Assembly: GCA_032433765.1 (NCBI GenBank)
Contig: JAVIAB010000047.1
Span: 13,534,107 to 13,598,106, forward strand
Reading direction: 5' to 3'
Source: Megaustenia siamemsis
Taxonomy: Eukaryota; Mollusca; Gastropoda; Stylommatophora; Ariophantidae
Length of the DNA: 64,000 nt
Made by a program: the position numbers and the translations under genes
Part shown: piece after piece, positions 37,023-47,445 of the stretch
Numbering within the stretch: the stretch's first letter is position 1
Layout of the letters: each line of letters opens with the position of its first letter
Notes under the pieces: generated by a model
Databases searched by the model: none
The model's input: the letters and a program-made list of their open reading frames with translations, nothing else
What the model was told of the DNA's origin: nothing

Positions 37023-38535
37023 GAATCTTAAAATCTGAGGTGGAAAAAGCTATAAAAACAATGAATAAGGGGAAAGCAGCAGGACCTGACAGCATACAGA
37101 TAGAGATGATACAGGCACTAGAGGATTTTGGCATCGAAGTGATTACAGATATATGCAACGACATATACCATACAGGATACATACCAAATGAACTAAAAAC
37201 ATCAACTTTCATTGCATTGCCTAAAAAGAATGGAACAGTTGAATGCATTGACTTTAGAACAATAAGCCTAATGAGCCATGTTACAAAAATCTTGCTAAAA
37301 GTTATACAAGGAAGGATCCAGAATAAAATCAATACTGAATTAGATGAGCAGCAATTTAGATTTAGGAAAAATAGTGGGACAAAAGAAACCATATTCTGCA
37401 TGAGTACATTAATCGAAATGTGCACAGAAATAAACAAACCAATATATGCCTGCTTCATAGACTACACCAAAGCTTTTGATAGAGTACACCACAAACAAAC
37501 TTATAGAATGCTTAAAAGAGATACATCTAGATGAGATGAACATACGACTAATATGTAATCTATACAGGGAGCAAACAGCAATAATAAAATATAACAATGA
37601 GAACTCTACACCCATTGATATATAAAGAGGAGTAAGACAAGGATGCATCCTATCACCAAGCTTGTTCAATCTATACACTGGACAAATCTTTAAAAACATC
37701 ATAGAGATGCCAGGCCTACAAATTAATGGAAAGATAATCAATAACCTAAGATATGCTGACGATACTGTACTACTAGCAGAAAATCCTAAAGATCTACAAC
37801 AATTACTTAATGAAATAAACATGACAAGCAAAAAATATGGACTAGATATGAATATCAAAAAGACTAAAACTATGATCATAAACAAAGAAAATACTCAAAA
37901 CCCACAAGTGGATATCAAAATAGAAGGAATAGACCTGGAGACAGTTCAGAACTACACCTACCTTGGACATACTATAACCAGTGATGGAAAATGTACAACT
38001 GAAATAAACAAAAGAATAGTAATGGCAAAAAGTAATTTTAATGTCATGAAGAGCATACTAACATCAAAACAAATAACACCAGGGCTAAAAATAAGAATAG
38101 CAAAATGTTATGTCTTCTCAACATTCCTAAATGGTGCAGAAACATGGACATTAGACAAGAAAACAGAACAGAGAATTAAAGCCTTTGAAATGTGTATATA
38201 TAGAAGAATAGGTAGAATTGGATAGAAAGAAAAGAAAACAAACGATGAAGTCTTAAAACAACTAAAAATGAAAAGAGTACTACTAAGCACAATTCAAACA
38301 AGACAAATGCGATTTTTGGGCCATGTTAAAAGACACAACAGCCTACTAAAAGTAATCCTGGAGGGGAAAACACAAGGTAAAAGAGGGAGATGCAGACCAA
38401 GACTAACATGGACGAGTAACATCAAAAGATGAACAAACCAGCCTATGGCAACCTGCACCATCAAAGCAAGAGACAGAGCAGAATGACGCTCCATGGTAGC
38501 CAACCTTCGTTGCGGAGACGGCACTCGATGATTAT
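37023..38535 (+). pseudogene. LINE-A copy 2: RTE-clade reverse transcriptase, frameshifted
   Basis: Same family as 2409-3855 and clearly alignable over its whole length. Open pieces are 37040-37534 (KGKAAGPDSIQIEMIQALE, FIDYTKAFDRVHH) and 37662-38225 (LRYADDTVLLAEN, LGHTITSDGKCTTEI, FSTFLNGAETWTLDKKTEQR). A one-base insertion near 37496 shifts the frame, a TAA interrupts the motif-B region at 37623, and stops near 38223 and 38430 break the C terminus. It keeps YADD where copy 1 has YVDD, and retains the segment around 38025-38175 that copy 1 has lost. The 3' end is GGCACTCGATGATTATG. It is 5'-truncated and non-functional. Confidence 0.9.
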
Positions 38536-38556
38536 GAAAAGAAGGGGTGAATAAAC

Positions 38557-38587
38557 ACGCGCGCGCGCGCGCGCACACACACACACA
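38557..38587. repeat. (CG)n(CA)n alternating purine-pyrimidine microsatellite
   Basis: An ACACGCGCGCGCGCGC block followed by ACACACACACAC just after LINE-A copy 2. It is a short tract of the type that can adopt Z-DNA. Confidence 0.9.
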
Positions 38588-39160
38588 GTATTTTACAATG
38601 AACAAACTTGTCACTTTCTGTTTTGACGTATTCACTTTCACACCACAAATGTGATGGAAAATGAAGATATTACATTTTTGTAAATAACACAAATTTGTTA
38701 TAGAAAAATCGTATGTGAATTATATTTCAGAAATGACTAAATCAACAGTATAACCCAAACATCAAAATAGCTGTTAATCTCTTATCGAACTTTAAGATAA
38801 CATTCTTTTTAAAAATACCAAAATAAGACATCATGTTGTTGTCACTTTTATTATTGTAAATATGACTTCTCATCTCAGTCCCAACATTTTCATTTCAGGG
38901 ACCGCCCATTTGAGAAAGCACCAGCGTCGATAGAACCACAGTGGATTTACTTGTGAAATAGTTGATGAGTGCAACATGAACTAACCAGCCAGTGAACGAT
39001 AAATATTGACCACTCACCAAAAGCCAAATAAAGTTGAAGATGTATCGACCAATCGTTAGGAACCTTAACAAGGTCAACCTGACTAACCAATCACAGTCAA
39101 GGAACATAAAGTTCCTTTAGCCCTCTCTGCGTCACCTCGAAGACTGCCCTTCTCTAGCGT
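38588..39160. other. Unassigned sequence
   Basis: No credible frame or repeat. 38895-39107 is open on minus for 70 codons with no motif. Confidence 0.4.
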
Positions 39161-39224
39161 CATTCTTTAAAGACAGGAAGTAGGAGCTGATGAAATATGA
39201 TGTAGTTTGAAGCAAGTTCTGATC

Positions 39225-39420
39225 GGGAACAGGCAAATAATTGCAATGCTGCGGTAAAGCTGGTAGCAAGGAGCCAGTAGTGGGGTGTAATAAACACTCC
39301 AAGATATGGTGACAGCTTTACAAGGAAGGAACACAACACAATACTGACGTTTCGGCCTGTGGCCTTCTTCAGAATACAGGGACAAAGACAACACACGGTG
39401 AAGCACAATTATCTATGTCT
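39225..39420 (-). mobile_element. Penelope-type terminal-repeat fragment
   Basis: GCTGCGGTAAAGCTGG at about 39247 and TGACGTTTCGGCCTGTGGCC at 39345-39364 parallel the arrangement at 61720-61850 (GCTGCAGTAAAGCT, then TTGACGTTTCGGCTC). The GACGTTTCGGC block is a widespread signature that I associate with the LTR-like ends of Penelope-like elements. No reverse transcriptase or GIY-YIG domain is seen beside it. Confidence 0.45.
39341..39377 (-). ncRNA. Candidate hammerhead ribozyme motif
   Basis: On the minus strand: GTATT, then CTGAAGA (matches core CUGANGA), A, GGCC-ACA-GGCC (four-pair stem II), GAAACGTC (GAAA core plus a self-complementary ACGT and the expected cleavage-site C), then AGTAT. 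GTATT can pair with AGTAT (two wobble pairs) as stem I. The ACGT step suggests a minimal or dimeric stem III. The extra A before stem II departs from the canonical core. Hammerheads are known in Penelope-like elements; activity here is unproven. Confidence 0.4.
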
Positions 39421-40040
39421 ACATGTCTGATGATAAAGTGGAGGGAGAGGTGGACAAAGAGAGGAAAGTAAAATGTAGAAATAAGAAAGGAGAGAGAGAG
39501 ATGCGTGTGCTACATTAGGCACGTAGGATGAGCGTCGAGATATATAAAATAGTAAGATTAGAAAATGAGGAAGAGCTCGTAAACAGTAAAAAGTAAATAA
39601 TGCATCATTCAAAGTATATGAAAATGACATAGCTGGAACGACTGGTCAATATTCCGTGATGGAATTCATTCTGTTACATGGGTTCTTTCGCTCAAAACAT
39701 CCGTCTTCATCGTCAAATTGTTGACAGTACCAAGTGGTTTTTCCTTGTATTCTTTCTCTTACTTGACCAGACTGGTTGTTTTGTCATCAAAATCATCGGG
39801 AAGGTGTGGGGACAAAACCACCTTCAGATGTTACCAGATGACGACAGTGTTATATGAGGAGGTCAGAGGTGTCAACTTGTGATCCAGTCTATCGTTTCAC
39901 ACTTGCTGGTTGAGAAGATCTGAGCGCTTAAGGACCGTTGTTCGATGCGCGATGAAGATAATCCGACGACTAACACTAAGGCATATATCAGTCGCTGATG
40001 TTTTTTTTTAATCAAAATGGTTTTGATCGGCTTGGTTTCA
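39421..40040. other. Unassigned sequence
   Basis: No feature recognised apart from a T run near 40000. Confidence 0.4.
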
Positions 40041-40044
40041 AAAA

Positions 40045-42235
40045 AGATTTGATGTTATAGTACAATTTGTTCCAACACAAGATTTCATGTCATGGTACAA
40101 GTTATGTCCCAGCACAAGATTTGATGTCATGGTACAAGTTATGTCCCAACACGAGGTCCGAAATCATCATAACACAAATTAAGTCTCAACATGAGGTCTG
40201 ATATCATCATGACACAAGTTATGCCCCAACATGAGGTCTGCTGTCATCATGACACAAGTTATGCCCCAACATGAGGTCTGATATCCTCATGATACAAGTT
40301 ATGCCCCAACATGAGGTCTGATATCCTCATGATACAAGTTATGCCCCAACATGAGGTCTGATATCCTCATGATACAAGTTATGCCTCAACATGAGGTCTG
40401 ATATCCTCATGACACAAGTTATGTCTCAACACAAGGTCTGATATCATCATAACACAAGTTATGCCCCAACATGAGGTCTGATATCATCATGACACAAGTT
40501 ATGCCCCAACATGAGGTCTGATATCATCATGACACAAGTTATGTCCCAACATGAGGTCTGATATCCTCATGATACAAGTTATTTCCCAATATAAGATCTG
40601 ATATTATCATGACACAAGTTATGTCCCAATACGAGATATGATATCATCATAACACAAGCTATATCCCAACATGAGGTCTGATATCATCATGACACAAGTT
40701 ATGTACCAACATGAGATCTGATATCATCATGACACAAGTTATGTCCCAACACGAGATCTGATATCATCATGACACAAGTTATGTCCCAACACGAGATCTG
40801 ATGTCATGACACAAGTTATCACCCCCAACAACGAGATTTTATATCTTAACACAAGTTATCACCTCCAACAACGAGATCTGATATCATGACACAAGTTATC
40901 ACCTCCAACAACGAGATCTGATATCATGACACAAGTTATCACCTCCAACAACGAGATTTGATATCATGACACAAGTTATGTACCAACATGAGATCTGATA
41001 TCATCATGACACAAGTTATGTCCCAACACGAGATCTGATATCATCATGACACAAGTTATGTCCCAACACGAGGTCTGAATACATGACACAAGTTATGTCC
41101 CAACACGAGGTCTGAATACATGACACAAGTTATGTCCCAACACGAGAACTTATATCATCATGACACAAATTATGTCCCAACACGAGAACTGATATCATCA
41201 TGACACAAGTTATGTCCCAACACGAGGTCTGAATACATGACATAAGTTATGTCCCAAAATGAGGTCTGATATCATCATGACACAAGTTATGTCCCAAGAC
41301 GAGATCTGATATCATCATGACACAAATTATGTCCCAACACGAGATCTGATGTCATGACACAAGTTATCATCCCCCAACAACGAGATTTGATATCATGACA
41401 CAAGTTATCACCTCCAACAACGAGATCTGATGTCATGACACAAGTTATCACCTCCAACAACGAGATCTGATATCATGACACAAGTTATCACCACCAACAA
41501 CGAGTTCTGATATCATGACACAAGTTATCACCTCCAACAACGAGATCTGATGTCATGACACAAGTTATCACCTCCAACAACGAGATCTGATATAATCATG
41601 ACACAAGTTATCACCTCCAACAACGAGATCTGATACCATGACACAAGTTATCACCTCCAACAACGAGATCTGATATAATCATGACACAAGTTATCACCTC
41701 CAACAACGAGATTTGATATCATGACACAAGTTATCACCTCCAACAACGAGATCTGATATAATCATGACACAAGTTATCACCTCCAACAACGAGATCTGAT
41801 ATCATGACACAAGTTATCACCTCCAACAACGAGTACTGATATCATCAGGACACAAGTTATCACCTCCAACAACGAGTACTGATATCATCATGACACAAGT
41901 TATCACCTCCAACAACGAGTACTGATATCATCAGGACACAAGTTATCACCTCCAACAACTAGATCTGATATAATCATGACACAAGTTATCACCTCCAACA
42001 ACGAGATTTGATATCATGACACAAGTTATCACCTCCAACAACGAGATCTGATATCATGACACAAGTTATCACCTCAAACAACGAGATCTGATATAATCAT
42101 GACACAAGTTATCACCTCCAACAACGAGATTTGATATCATGACACAAGTTATCACCTCCAACAACGAGATCTGATATCATGACACAAGTTATCACCTCCA
42201 ACAACGAGATCTGATATCATCATGACACAAGTTAT
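40045..42235. repeat. 40-bp satellite with two subtypes, running into the 1180-codon ORF
   Basis: About 54 units. Left subtype (to about 40800) contains ATCATGACACAAGTTATGCC and CCAACATGAGGTCTG; right subtype contains TGACACAAGTTATCACCTCC and AACAACGAGATCTG. Both are 40 bp, with a 43-bp form carrying an extra ATA/ATC. Subtypes interleave between 40980 and 41370. The last unit (42215-42250) is interrupted by the start of the long ORF. Confidence 0.96.
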
Positions 42236-45200
42236 CACCTCCAGCAACGATCGTAAAGCTCAATGTAAAAACATCATCGAACAGAAAAGGTTGAAAGAGA
42301 ATCTGCAGCAGTTGGCTCTCCTGGAATTAAAAAGTCGAAACAAAAATCGACTGGAAGTTGAAGAGTGGCGCCACTTTATCAAAAACAATCTTAAATCCAC
42401 TGGAAGTAGCCTCGTGTCTTGGCCACAAAATATTTACAACAGTAACGAAGTTTGTGGTATTGTTAAAACACACAACACTGGTATTGTTAAAACACACAAC
42501 ACTGGTATTGTTAAAACACGAAACACTCAAAATGCACAGGAAGTGATACAGAAACCATGGGCATATTCTTTCAACACGATGTCGTATAACAAGATATACA
42601 GCGAGATAACGCAAATAGAAGAGTTGAGATCGAAAGTGTTAGTGTCTCGTAGATTGAAAACGGTACCACAAAAGTGTAGAGACGGTCAGAATAGATGTCA
42701 GTCTGGTAGAGTTAATTACGGTCACAGAGGAAGTGATTTTCATAACACAGACAACAGGACGAATCATTGTGTTGTCTATAACACGTCAGCACGTGCTGGA
42801 TCGTGCACGACGTCAAATAAACAGGTCAAGGTCGGTGAAGTGCGGACGTGTACAAACAGTCCAACTAATGAGACAGACGATGTCCATAAGACGATCACAA
42901 CCATCAATATAGCAACAGGGTTGTGCACATCGTCCGATTCCCTGTCTTCCCAGATGTACAGAAGGTCCCAGCTAGAGGAGAGAACATATAAACCCCTGAC
43001 GAGAACCAAATATGTCGCTGAGAACACCGCAATGCATCTTGGGAGTTCTAAAGGTGGGGATGACGATGATGTGCAATCTCAATTTGTGAATTCGCAAATA
43101 AATCAACCAAGTTATCGGTCTTGCCAAGAGAAATATTTGGAAGCTGATAAACCAGCAAGGATATCTGCGCCTATTGCCAGGGTAGAACAGATCACCAAGC
43201 GGAATGCAACCTCGGAGAGAAGCACCCCGACTGTCGATCTCATCAATCCTTTGACTGTAGATCACAACGCTTCAGTCGGAGACCTGGCTACTTTTCAAAC
43301 AAATGAAGCAGCGACGAATCTATTGCACGGTCCTGCAATGTACCAGGCTAACACAACTTATGGACACACTGATAAGCGTGCATGTCATCAATTAAAAGCT
43401 GAAAACAGAAGACAGACACCTTCTTCAAGACTTACATGTCCCAATGGGACAGATTCAATCGAGAAGGTGGAATACGAGAAAGCTGCGGACATCAATAAGT
43501 TAGGACAATGCATATACCAGGGTGAAGGTCGCAAGATGGCTTTAGAAATGATGACAAACAAACTCTCCAAGGCGAAAACTTATCTCAAATTAGCTGTTGC
43601 AAGAACATCACTTCTGCGATGTAATTCCAAGAATATTCCAGAAGTAAATGAGACAAAAGCAGGCAGACATGAAAATAAAACAAAAATCGACCAGCGTGCA
43701 AAAATAACCCATCGTCATTGTGGTGCTAACGTAGAGCTGACAGTAACAAAGATGGAGAGGCAGATGAGATGGGAGACTGTGAGTCCGATACAGGACTGGA
43801 CTAAATCTGTGCAAGAATGTCGATATGATCCTGAATCGATTGTGAAACACAGTACCATCAATCATAGCAATCCGCTTATAAATGGCCTGCATTGCTACAA
43901 TGGTACAGAATATAGTGTAGGAATCGATGAGCTTAACTCAGGTGAACACACAAAGAAGACTCTCATTAAGATATGTAAGAGCCCCAACCGGGTACCGGGA
44001 GGGCGGAGAAAAAGGCAAGTAGGAACTAAATGGAGCCGTCGGAATAATTTTAATGAAGAAATTGAAACGGGCAACGTAAGCAAATATTTTAAGGAATCTT
44101 ACCATCAGAATTTGTCAGTTAAATCTATTGGCACAGGTCTATCTAGGAATATTTATGCTGGGACGGAGATTTGTACGCTGGGAACTGAAGGTGTCAAGAA
44201 CAGGCGTGTGGGGAACGTTCGAGTTGATAACTCTGATAGAGAAGGTAGAGCAACGAACGAAAACCGCAGACCTTTAGTGGACAATATTAGAAGACAGATC
44301 GTTGGAGGAGAGAAAATTGTATTTGTTAAGATTAATAGATTTAGGCAGCCGAGGATGGAAGGAACGAAAGTTGAAGAAAGAGGTAGAGATGAGGTGTCTC
44401 ATGAGTCTGCGGAAAGTAGAAATAAAAAGAGTTCATCAGGGTCTTGGCAGAAAAGAGACAATAAAGCTTATGTGAGATGTATAAATGATGATACTGATTG
44501 TGTTAACTCCGTAAATGATAACAATAATGATAACAGCAACAATAACATTAGTAATATCAAAAACGTGTATAGCAGTAACATTGCGGGTCTATGCGATGAC
44601 AAGAATCGTGAGGAGACAGACAACAGACGAAATTTGTGTTGCAATATCAACCATGCAAACATCAACATGCATAAATTTAGCTCAACCACAAACATTGATA
44701 CAGACACCGCACAAAGCAGACACATAGGTACTGCCATAACAGACACAGCACAACGCAGACACATAGGTACAGCCATAACAGACACCGCACAAAGCAGACA
44801 CATAGGTACTGCCATAACAGACACCGCACAAAGCAGACACATAGGTACAGCCATAACAGACACAGCACAACGCAGACACATAGGTACAACCATAACAGAC
44901 ACCGCACAAAGCAGACACATAGGTACAGCCATAACAGACACCGCACAAATCAGACACATAGGTACAGCCATAACAGACACCGCACAAAGCAGACACATAG
45001 GTACAACCATAACAGACACAGCACAAAGCAGACACATAGGTACAACCATAACAGACACAGCACAACGCAGACACATAGGTACAAACATAACAGACACAGC
45101 ACAACGCAGACACATAGGTACTGCCATAACAGACACCGCACAAAGCAGACACATAGGTACAAACATAACAGACACCGCACAAAGCAGACACATAGGTACA

Positions 45201-45764
45201 ACTATAACAGACACAGCACAACGCAGACACATAGGTACAACTATAACAGACACAGCACAACGCAGAAACACAGAAACAATCAAAACAGATAACCTTCAAG
45301 GTCTCGAAGAGAACCCGCTCTTCAACGAGATCATGAAAAAGGAAGCAGTTGAAATCGAAAGTAGCGATCCTGTTGTTTGTTTTGTTCCTACTTTCTCTGG
45401 CAACAAAAATAACCTTCGTCACAAAAGTTTACTCAATTTATCGACGTCAATAAATTCTAGAATTGAAAACTACCGAACAGAAGTAGACTCAACGCAGCGA
45501 TGTTGTGCAAATAAAATAATTGATAACAGAAAGTTGAGGAGGGCGACGACTGATGACGGTCTTTTTTCCAGAAGAGCTCGACAGCGCGCGCTGGTCAAGA
45601 TGGTGCAGGACAACAACAGACCAATCACGAGCGTGGTTAAAATAGAGGACGCAACAATGCGCATGCGCGTTGAGAAGTTCATGTTGTCAATCCAACCATA
45701 CTGTCAGTTACAGGAAAGTGAAACACGTCAAACGACAGTCGTATCTGACTTCAAACTACAATGA
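42222..45764 (+). CDS. Unrecognised 1180-codon protein with 13-residue tandem repeats (probable large exon)
   Basis: I do not recognise a family. The frame is open for 3.5 kb in otherwise stop-rich DNA, so it is probably coding. The N terminus (residues 15-60) is Lys/Glu/Leu-rich and could be helical (IIEQKRLKENLQQLALLELK). Residues 79-102 are three copies of GIVKTHNT. The middle (about 100-820) has no repeat and is rich in Asn, Thr, Arg, Ser. An Asn-rich run follows (NDNNNDNSNNN, about 767-777). Residues about 828-1016 are 14 copies plus one degenerate copy of DTAQSRHIGTAIT. The end has a basic segment (FSRRARQRALVKMVQDNN). No signal peptide or membrane segment is evident. The listed ATG lies inside the last satellite unit, and the frame closes about 35 bases upstream (a TGA in the preceding unit). 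The true exon may start at an AG acceptor at 42242-42243, with upstream exons elsewhere. No poly(A) signal was found directly after the stop. Confidence 0.65.
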   Translation: MTQVITSSNDRKAQCKNIIEQKRLKENLQQLALLELKSRNKNRLEVEEWRHFIKNNLKSTGSSLVSWPQNIYNSNEVCGIVKTHNTGIVKTHNTGIVKTRNTQNAQEVIQKPWAYSFNTMSYNKIYSEITQIEELRSKVLVSRRLKTVPQKCRDGQNRCQSGRVNYGHRGSDFHNTDNRTNHCVVYNTSARAGSCTTSNKQVKVGEVRTCTNSPTNETDDVHKTITTINIATGLCTSSDSLSSQMYRRSQLEERTYKPLTRTKYVAENTAMHLGSSKGGDDDDVQSQFVNSQINQPSYRSCQEKYLEADKPARISAPIARVEQITKRNATSERSTPTVDLINPLTVDHNASVGDLATFQTNEAATNLLHGPAMYQANTTYGHTDKRACHQLKAENRRQTPSSRLTCPNGTDSIEKVEYEKAADINKLGQCIYQGEGRKMALEMMTNKLSKAKTYLKLAVARTSLLRCNSKNIPEVNETKAGRHENKTKIDQRAKITHRHCGANVELTVTKMERQMRWETVSPIQDWTKSVQECRYDPESIVKHSTINHSNPLINGLHCYNGTEYSVGIDELNSGEHTKKTLIKICKSPNRVPGGRRKRQVGTKWSRRNNFNEEIETGNVSKYFKESYHQNLSVKSIGTGLSRNIYAGTEICTLGTEGVKNRRVGNVRVDNSDREGRATNENRRPLVDNIRRQIVGGEKIVFVKINRFRQPRMEGTKVEERGRDEVSHESAESRNKKSSSGSWQKRDNKAYVRCINDDTDCVNSVNDNNNDNSNNNISNIKNVYSSNIAGLCDDKNREETDNRRNLCCNINHANINMHKFSSTTNIDTDTAQSRHIGTAITDTAQRRHIGTAITDTAQSRHIGTAITDTAQSRHIGTAITDTAQRRHIGTTITDTAQSRHIGTAITDTAQIRHIGTAITDTAQSRHIGTTITDTAQSRHIGTTITDTAQRRHIGTNITDTAQRRHIGTAITDTAQSRHIGTNITDTAQSRHIGTTITDTAQRRHIGTTITDTAQRRNTETIKTDNLQGLEENPLFNEIMKKEAVEIESSDPVVCFVPTFSGNKNNLRHKSLLNLSTSINSRIENYRTEVDSTQRCCANKIIDNRKLRRATTDDGLFSRRARQRALVKMVQDNNRPITSVVKIEDATMRMRVEKFMLSIQPYCQLQESETRQTTVVSDFKLQ
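42456..42527 (+). repeat. 24-bp coding repeat, three copies
   Basis: Three tandem copies of a 24-bp unit (GGTATTGTTAAAACACACAA then CACT), in frame and encoding GIVKTHNT, inside the long ORF. The third copy has ACACGAAACACT. Confidence 0.95.
44700..45283 (+). repeat. 39-bp coding repeat, about 15 copies
   Basis: Units of exactly 39 bp (13 codons), with ACAGACACCGCACAAAGCAG then ACACATAGGTAC. Variation is mostly confined to codon 5 (Ser/Arg/Ile, AGC/CGC/ATC) and codon 11 (Ala/Thr/Asn), plus silent changes (ACC/ACA in Thr 2). Length is kept at 39 bp throughout with no frameshift. The repeat also lacks stops on the minus strand, which produces long antisense frames. Confidence 0.97.
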
Positions 45765-45769
45765 TGTTG

Positions 45770-46042
45770 TTTGGTGTTAGGGTTATCATCACTGCACACC
45801 GGGCGATTACATAGGTGCTCCGATATCACCCTCGAAAATCACAAGAAAATTGAGGAGAATCATGGTCTACGTGCAGGAACTCCGTAGCACGGCCTGGGAT
45901 CCACAGCGTGGGAAGATTGTTGCTGATAATTTTGCCCGGCCGGGCAAAATTAACCCTTTTCGAAATTAACTGCCCAGGGATCTTTAACGTGCGAGAGTGC
46001 ACACGGGTCATCCTGTTTATTGCTGTTATCCGAGAGGGCTGG
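45770..46042 (-). mobile_element. SINE-2 fragment (head missing)
   Basis: Minus-strand SINE-2 body and 3' end: the core GTGCACTCTCGCACGTTAAA at about 45990-46009 and the end GATGATAACCCTAACACC near 45776. The tRNA-like head seen at 30.4 and 59.7 kb is absent. It begins six bases after the stop of the long ORF. Confidence 0.75.
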
Positions 46043-46057
46043 ATATAGAATTTTACT

Positions 46058-46292
46058 TTCAACATGTGTTATAGTAGTTGCTGTAAGCGATCATGTCCTT
46101 GTATAATCTTCTATCTACAGTGCGTCGTATGAATTCTGTTGTTGACTGTTTTCCATGCCATGACACCAAGCTACGAAAGCATTTTCTCTCTTTGCCGTCC
46201 GCGATATCTTTTCCCTGTATTTTGCCAGTTGTAACCAAGTATTCCAACTTTCCTCTTCTTATGATGTGCCCAAATAATGTTGATTATTTCTT
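46058..46292 (-). pseudogene. LINE-C 3' fragment
   Basis: Minus frame with EYLVTTGKIQGK, then LVSWHGKQSTTEFIRRTVDR and LYKDMIAYSN, matching the C terminus of LINE-C at 63.0-63.65 kb (EYLVTTGKIKGKRDRGRQRE...). Only the last about 75 codons are present, with frame damage. Confidence 0.8.
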
Positions 46293-46324
46293 AGAATAGA
46301 AAAACAATCAAGAGGATTTGAAGG

Positions 46325-46690
46325 TTGTTGACTTAAGAAGATTCTAAACATCCGCTGGGATCAACACATTACGAACACCGTAGTCGTCAGAATATCAGAC
46401 ATTAGCAACATCAACAAAGAAGTGAAAGGAAAAGTTTTGAAATGGCTAGGACATGCTCTACGAATAGAACGAACCAGACATCCGGACCTCACATTAACAT
46501 GGACACCACCTAGCAAACAAGAAAAGTCTAACCATTGGGAACATGGGACGGACCGCAAATGATGAAATAAAAGAGGCCGGCAGGTCTTGGCGAGAGTTGT
46601 CCCTGCTTGCTCCAGTCCGGATTGGGTGGATGTCTCTTGTGAGCTCCTTATGTTTCGAGCATAGTTCCGAGGATTAAGAAGACGATTATT
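46325..46690 (+). pseudogene. RTE-clade LINE 3' fragment of a further family
   Basis: The plus frame reads KKILNIRWDQHITNTVV, KGKVLKWLGHALRIERTRHP, then WTPPSKQEKSNHW, followed after damage by SWRELSLLA-like sequence and CFEHSSED near the end. This is the usual C-terminal region of RTE-type LINEs (LKWLGHxLR, then the WRELSLLA segment). It is not closely similar to LINE-A to D. Confidence 0.65.
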
Positions 46691-47445
46691 TAATTTAGAT
46701 CGAATTCCAAAGACAAATGTCGCATATTGAAGACAATTTTGGACTTTTTTTGGGAAACTTCTAATATAGAATGTCGGGAGGCTGGATAATCTAGCTGCTC
46801 GTCGTCGACCTCAGGGCAAAAAAAGGGACACAGGAAAGCCTCCACTAGTGTGACGTATTCAGCAATGAGAGCTAGAACAGCAATCTATTGTTTTATAAGG
46901 TCTGTGGGTTGAGAGGAAAATCCCGGAATCACTCAAAGTTTGTTAGATCTTCATCAACGGGAGCTATAGACCGCTGACGTCAGTGTACCCACAACTGTCC
47001 CTGCTCGCAAAGCTGAAAACGTCCCACAAGTGGAGGTTTTCCTCCTACATCTAGGCCTTTCTAATGTAGACTATGGTCAATATTAGGTGGACTAATCAAG
47101 GAGGAATAATCTGTAAATACTTTTTAAGGTGTTGTAATGTGTCTTTTTTGTAAGTTGCTTCCCTTTAAAGAGAACAACAAAAAGAGTAATGGGTATTTCT
47201 GCAGTTCTAAATGCGAGATTAAAAAGTATTGTTCTGCGGTTGTTTAATTTTTGTGGTATTATTGTGTCTATTTTTGCATGTACCTTTTTTTGTTTGTTTG
47301 AAGTTGTTGCTTCTTTATTTTCACCCGTGAAACAGGTGTGGATGAATTGTGTCGCATTTTACGACAAAGACGCAATATTTGCACCAAAAGCCCACAAGAA
47401 CCGCCTTCAGTAAGAGTACATTTGTTTAACAATTTGTATTCCCCG
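46691..47445. other. Unassigned sequence
   Basis: No recognised repeat. A 74-codon plus frame (47189-47413) is hydrophobic at its start (VLRLFNFCGIIVSIFACTFF) but lacks any family signature, and I leave it uncalled. Confidence 0.4.

Noticed and set aside
44468..45422. Long minus-strand frames (up to 271 codons) with CVCYGCTYVSAL-type repeats
   Set aside because: The 39-bp repeat is stop-free on both strands, and the plus frame extends far beyond the repeat on both sides.
46093..46299. Plus frame starting MSLYNLLSTVRRMNSVVDCF (also at 58856 and 63042)
   Set aside because: It is the antisense of the LINE-C C-terminal coding region, whose minus-strand reading matches known LINE blocks.
47189..47413. 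74-codon frame with a hydrophobic start
   Set aside because: No family signature, no supporting context, and a length expected by chance in AT-rich sequence.
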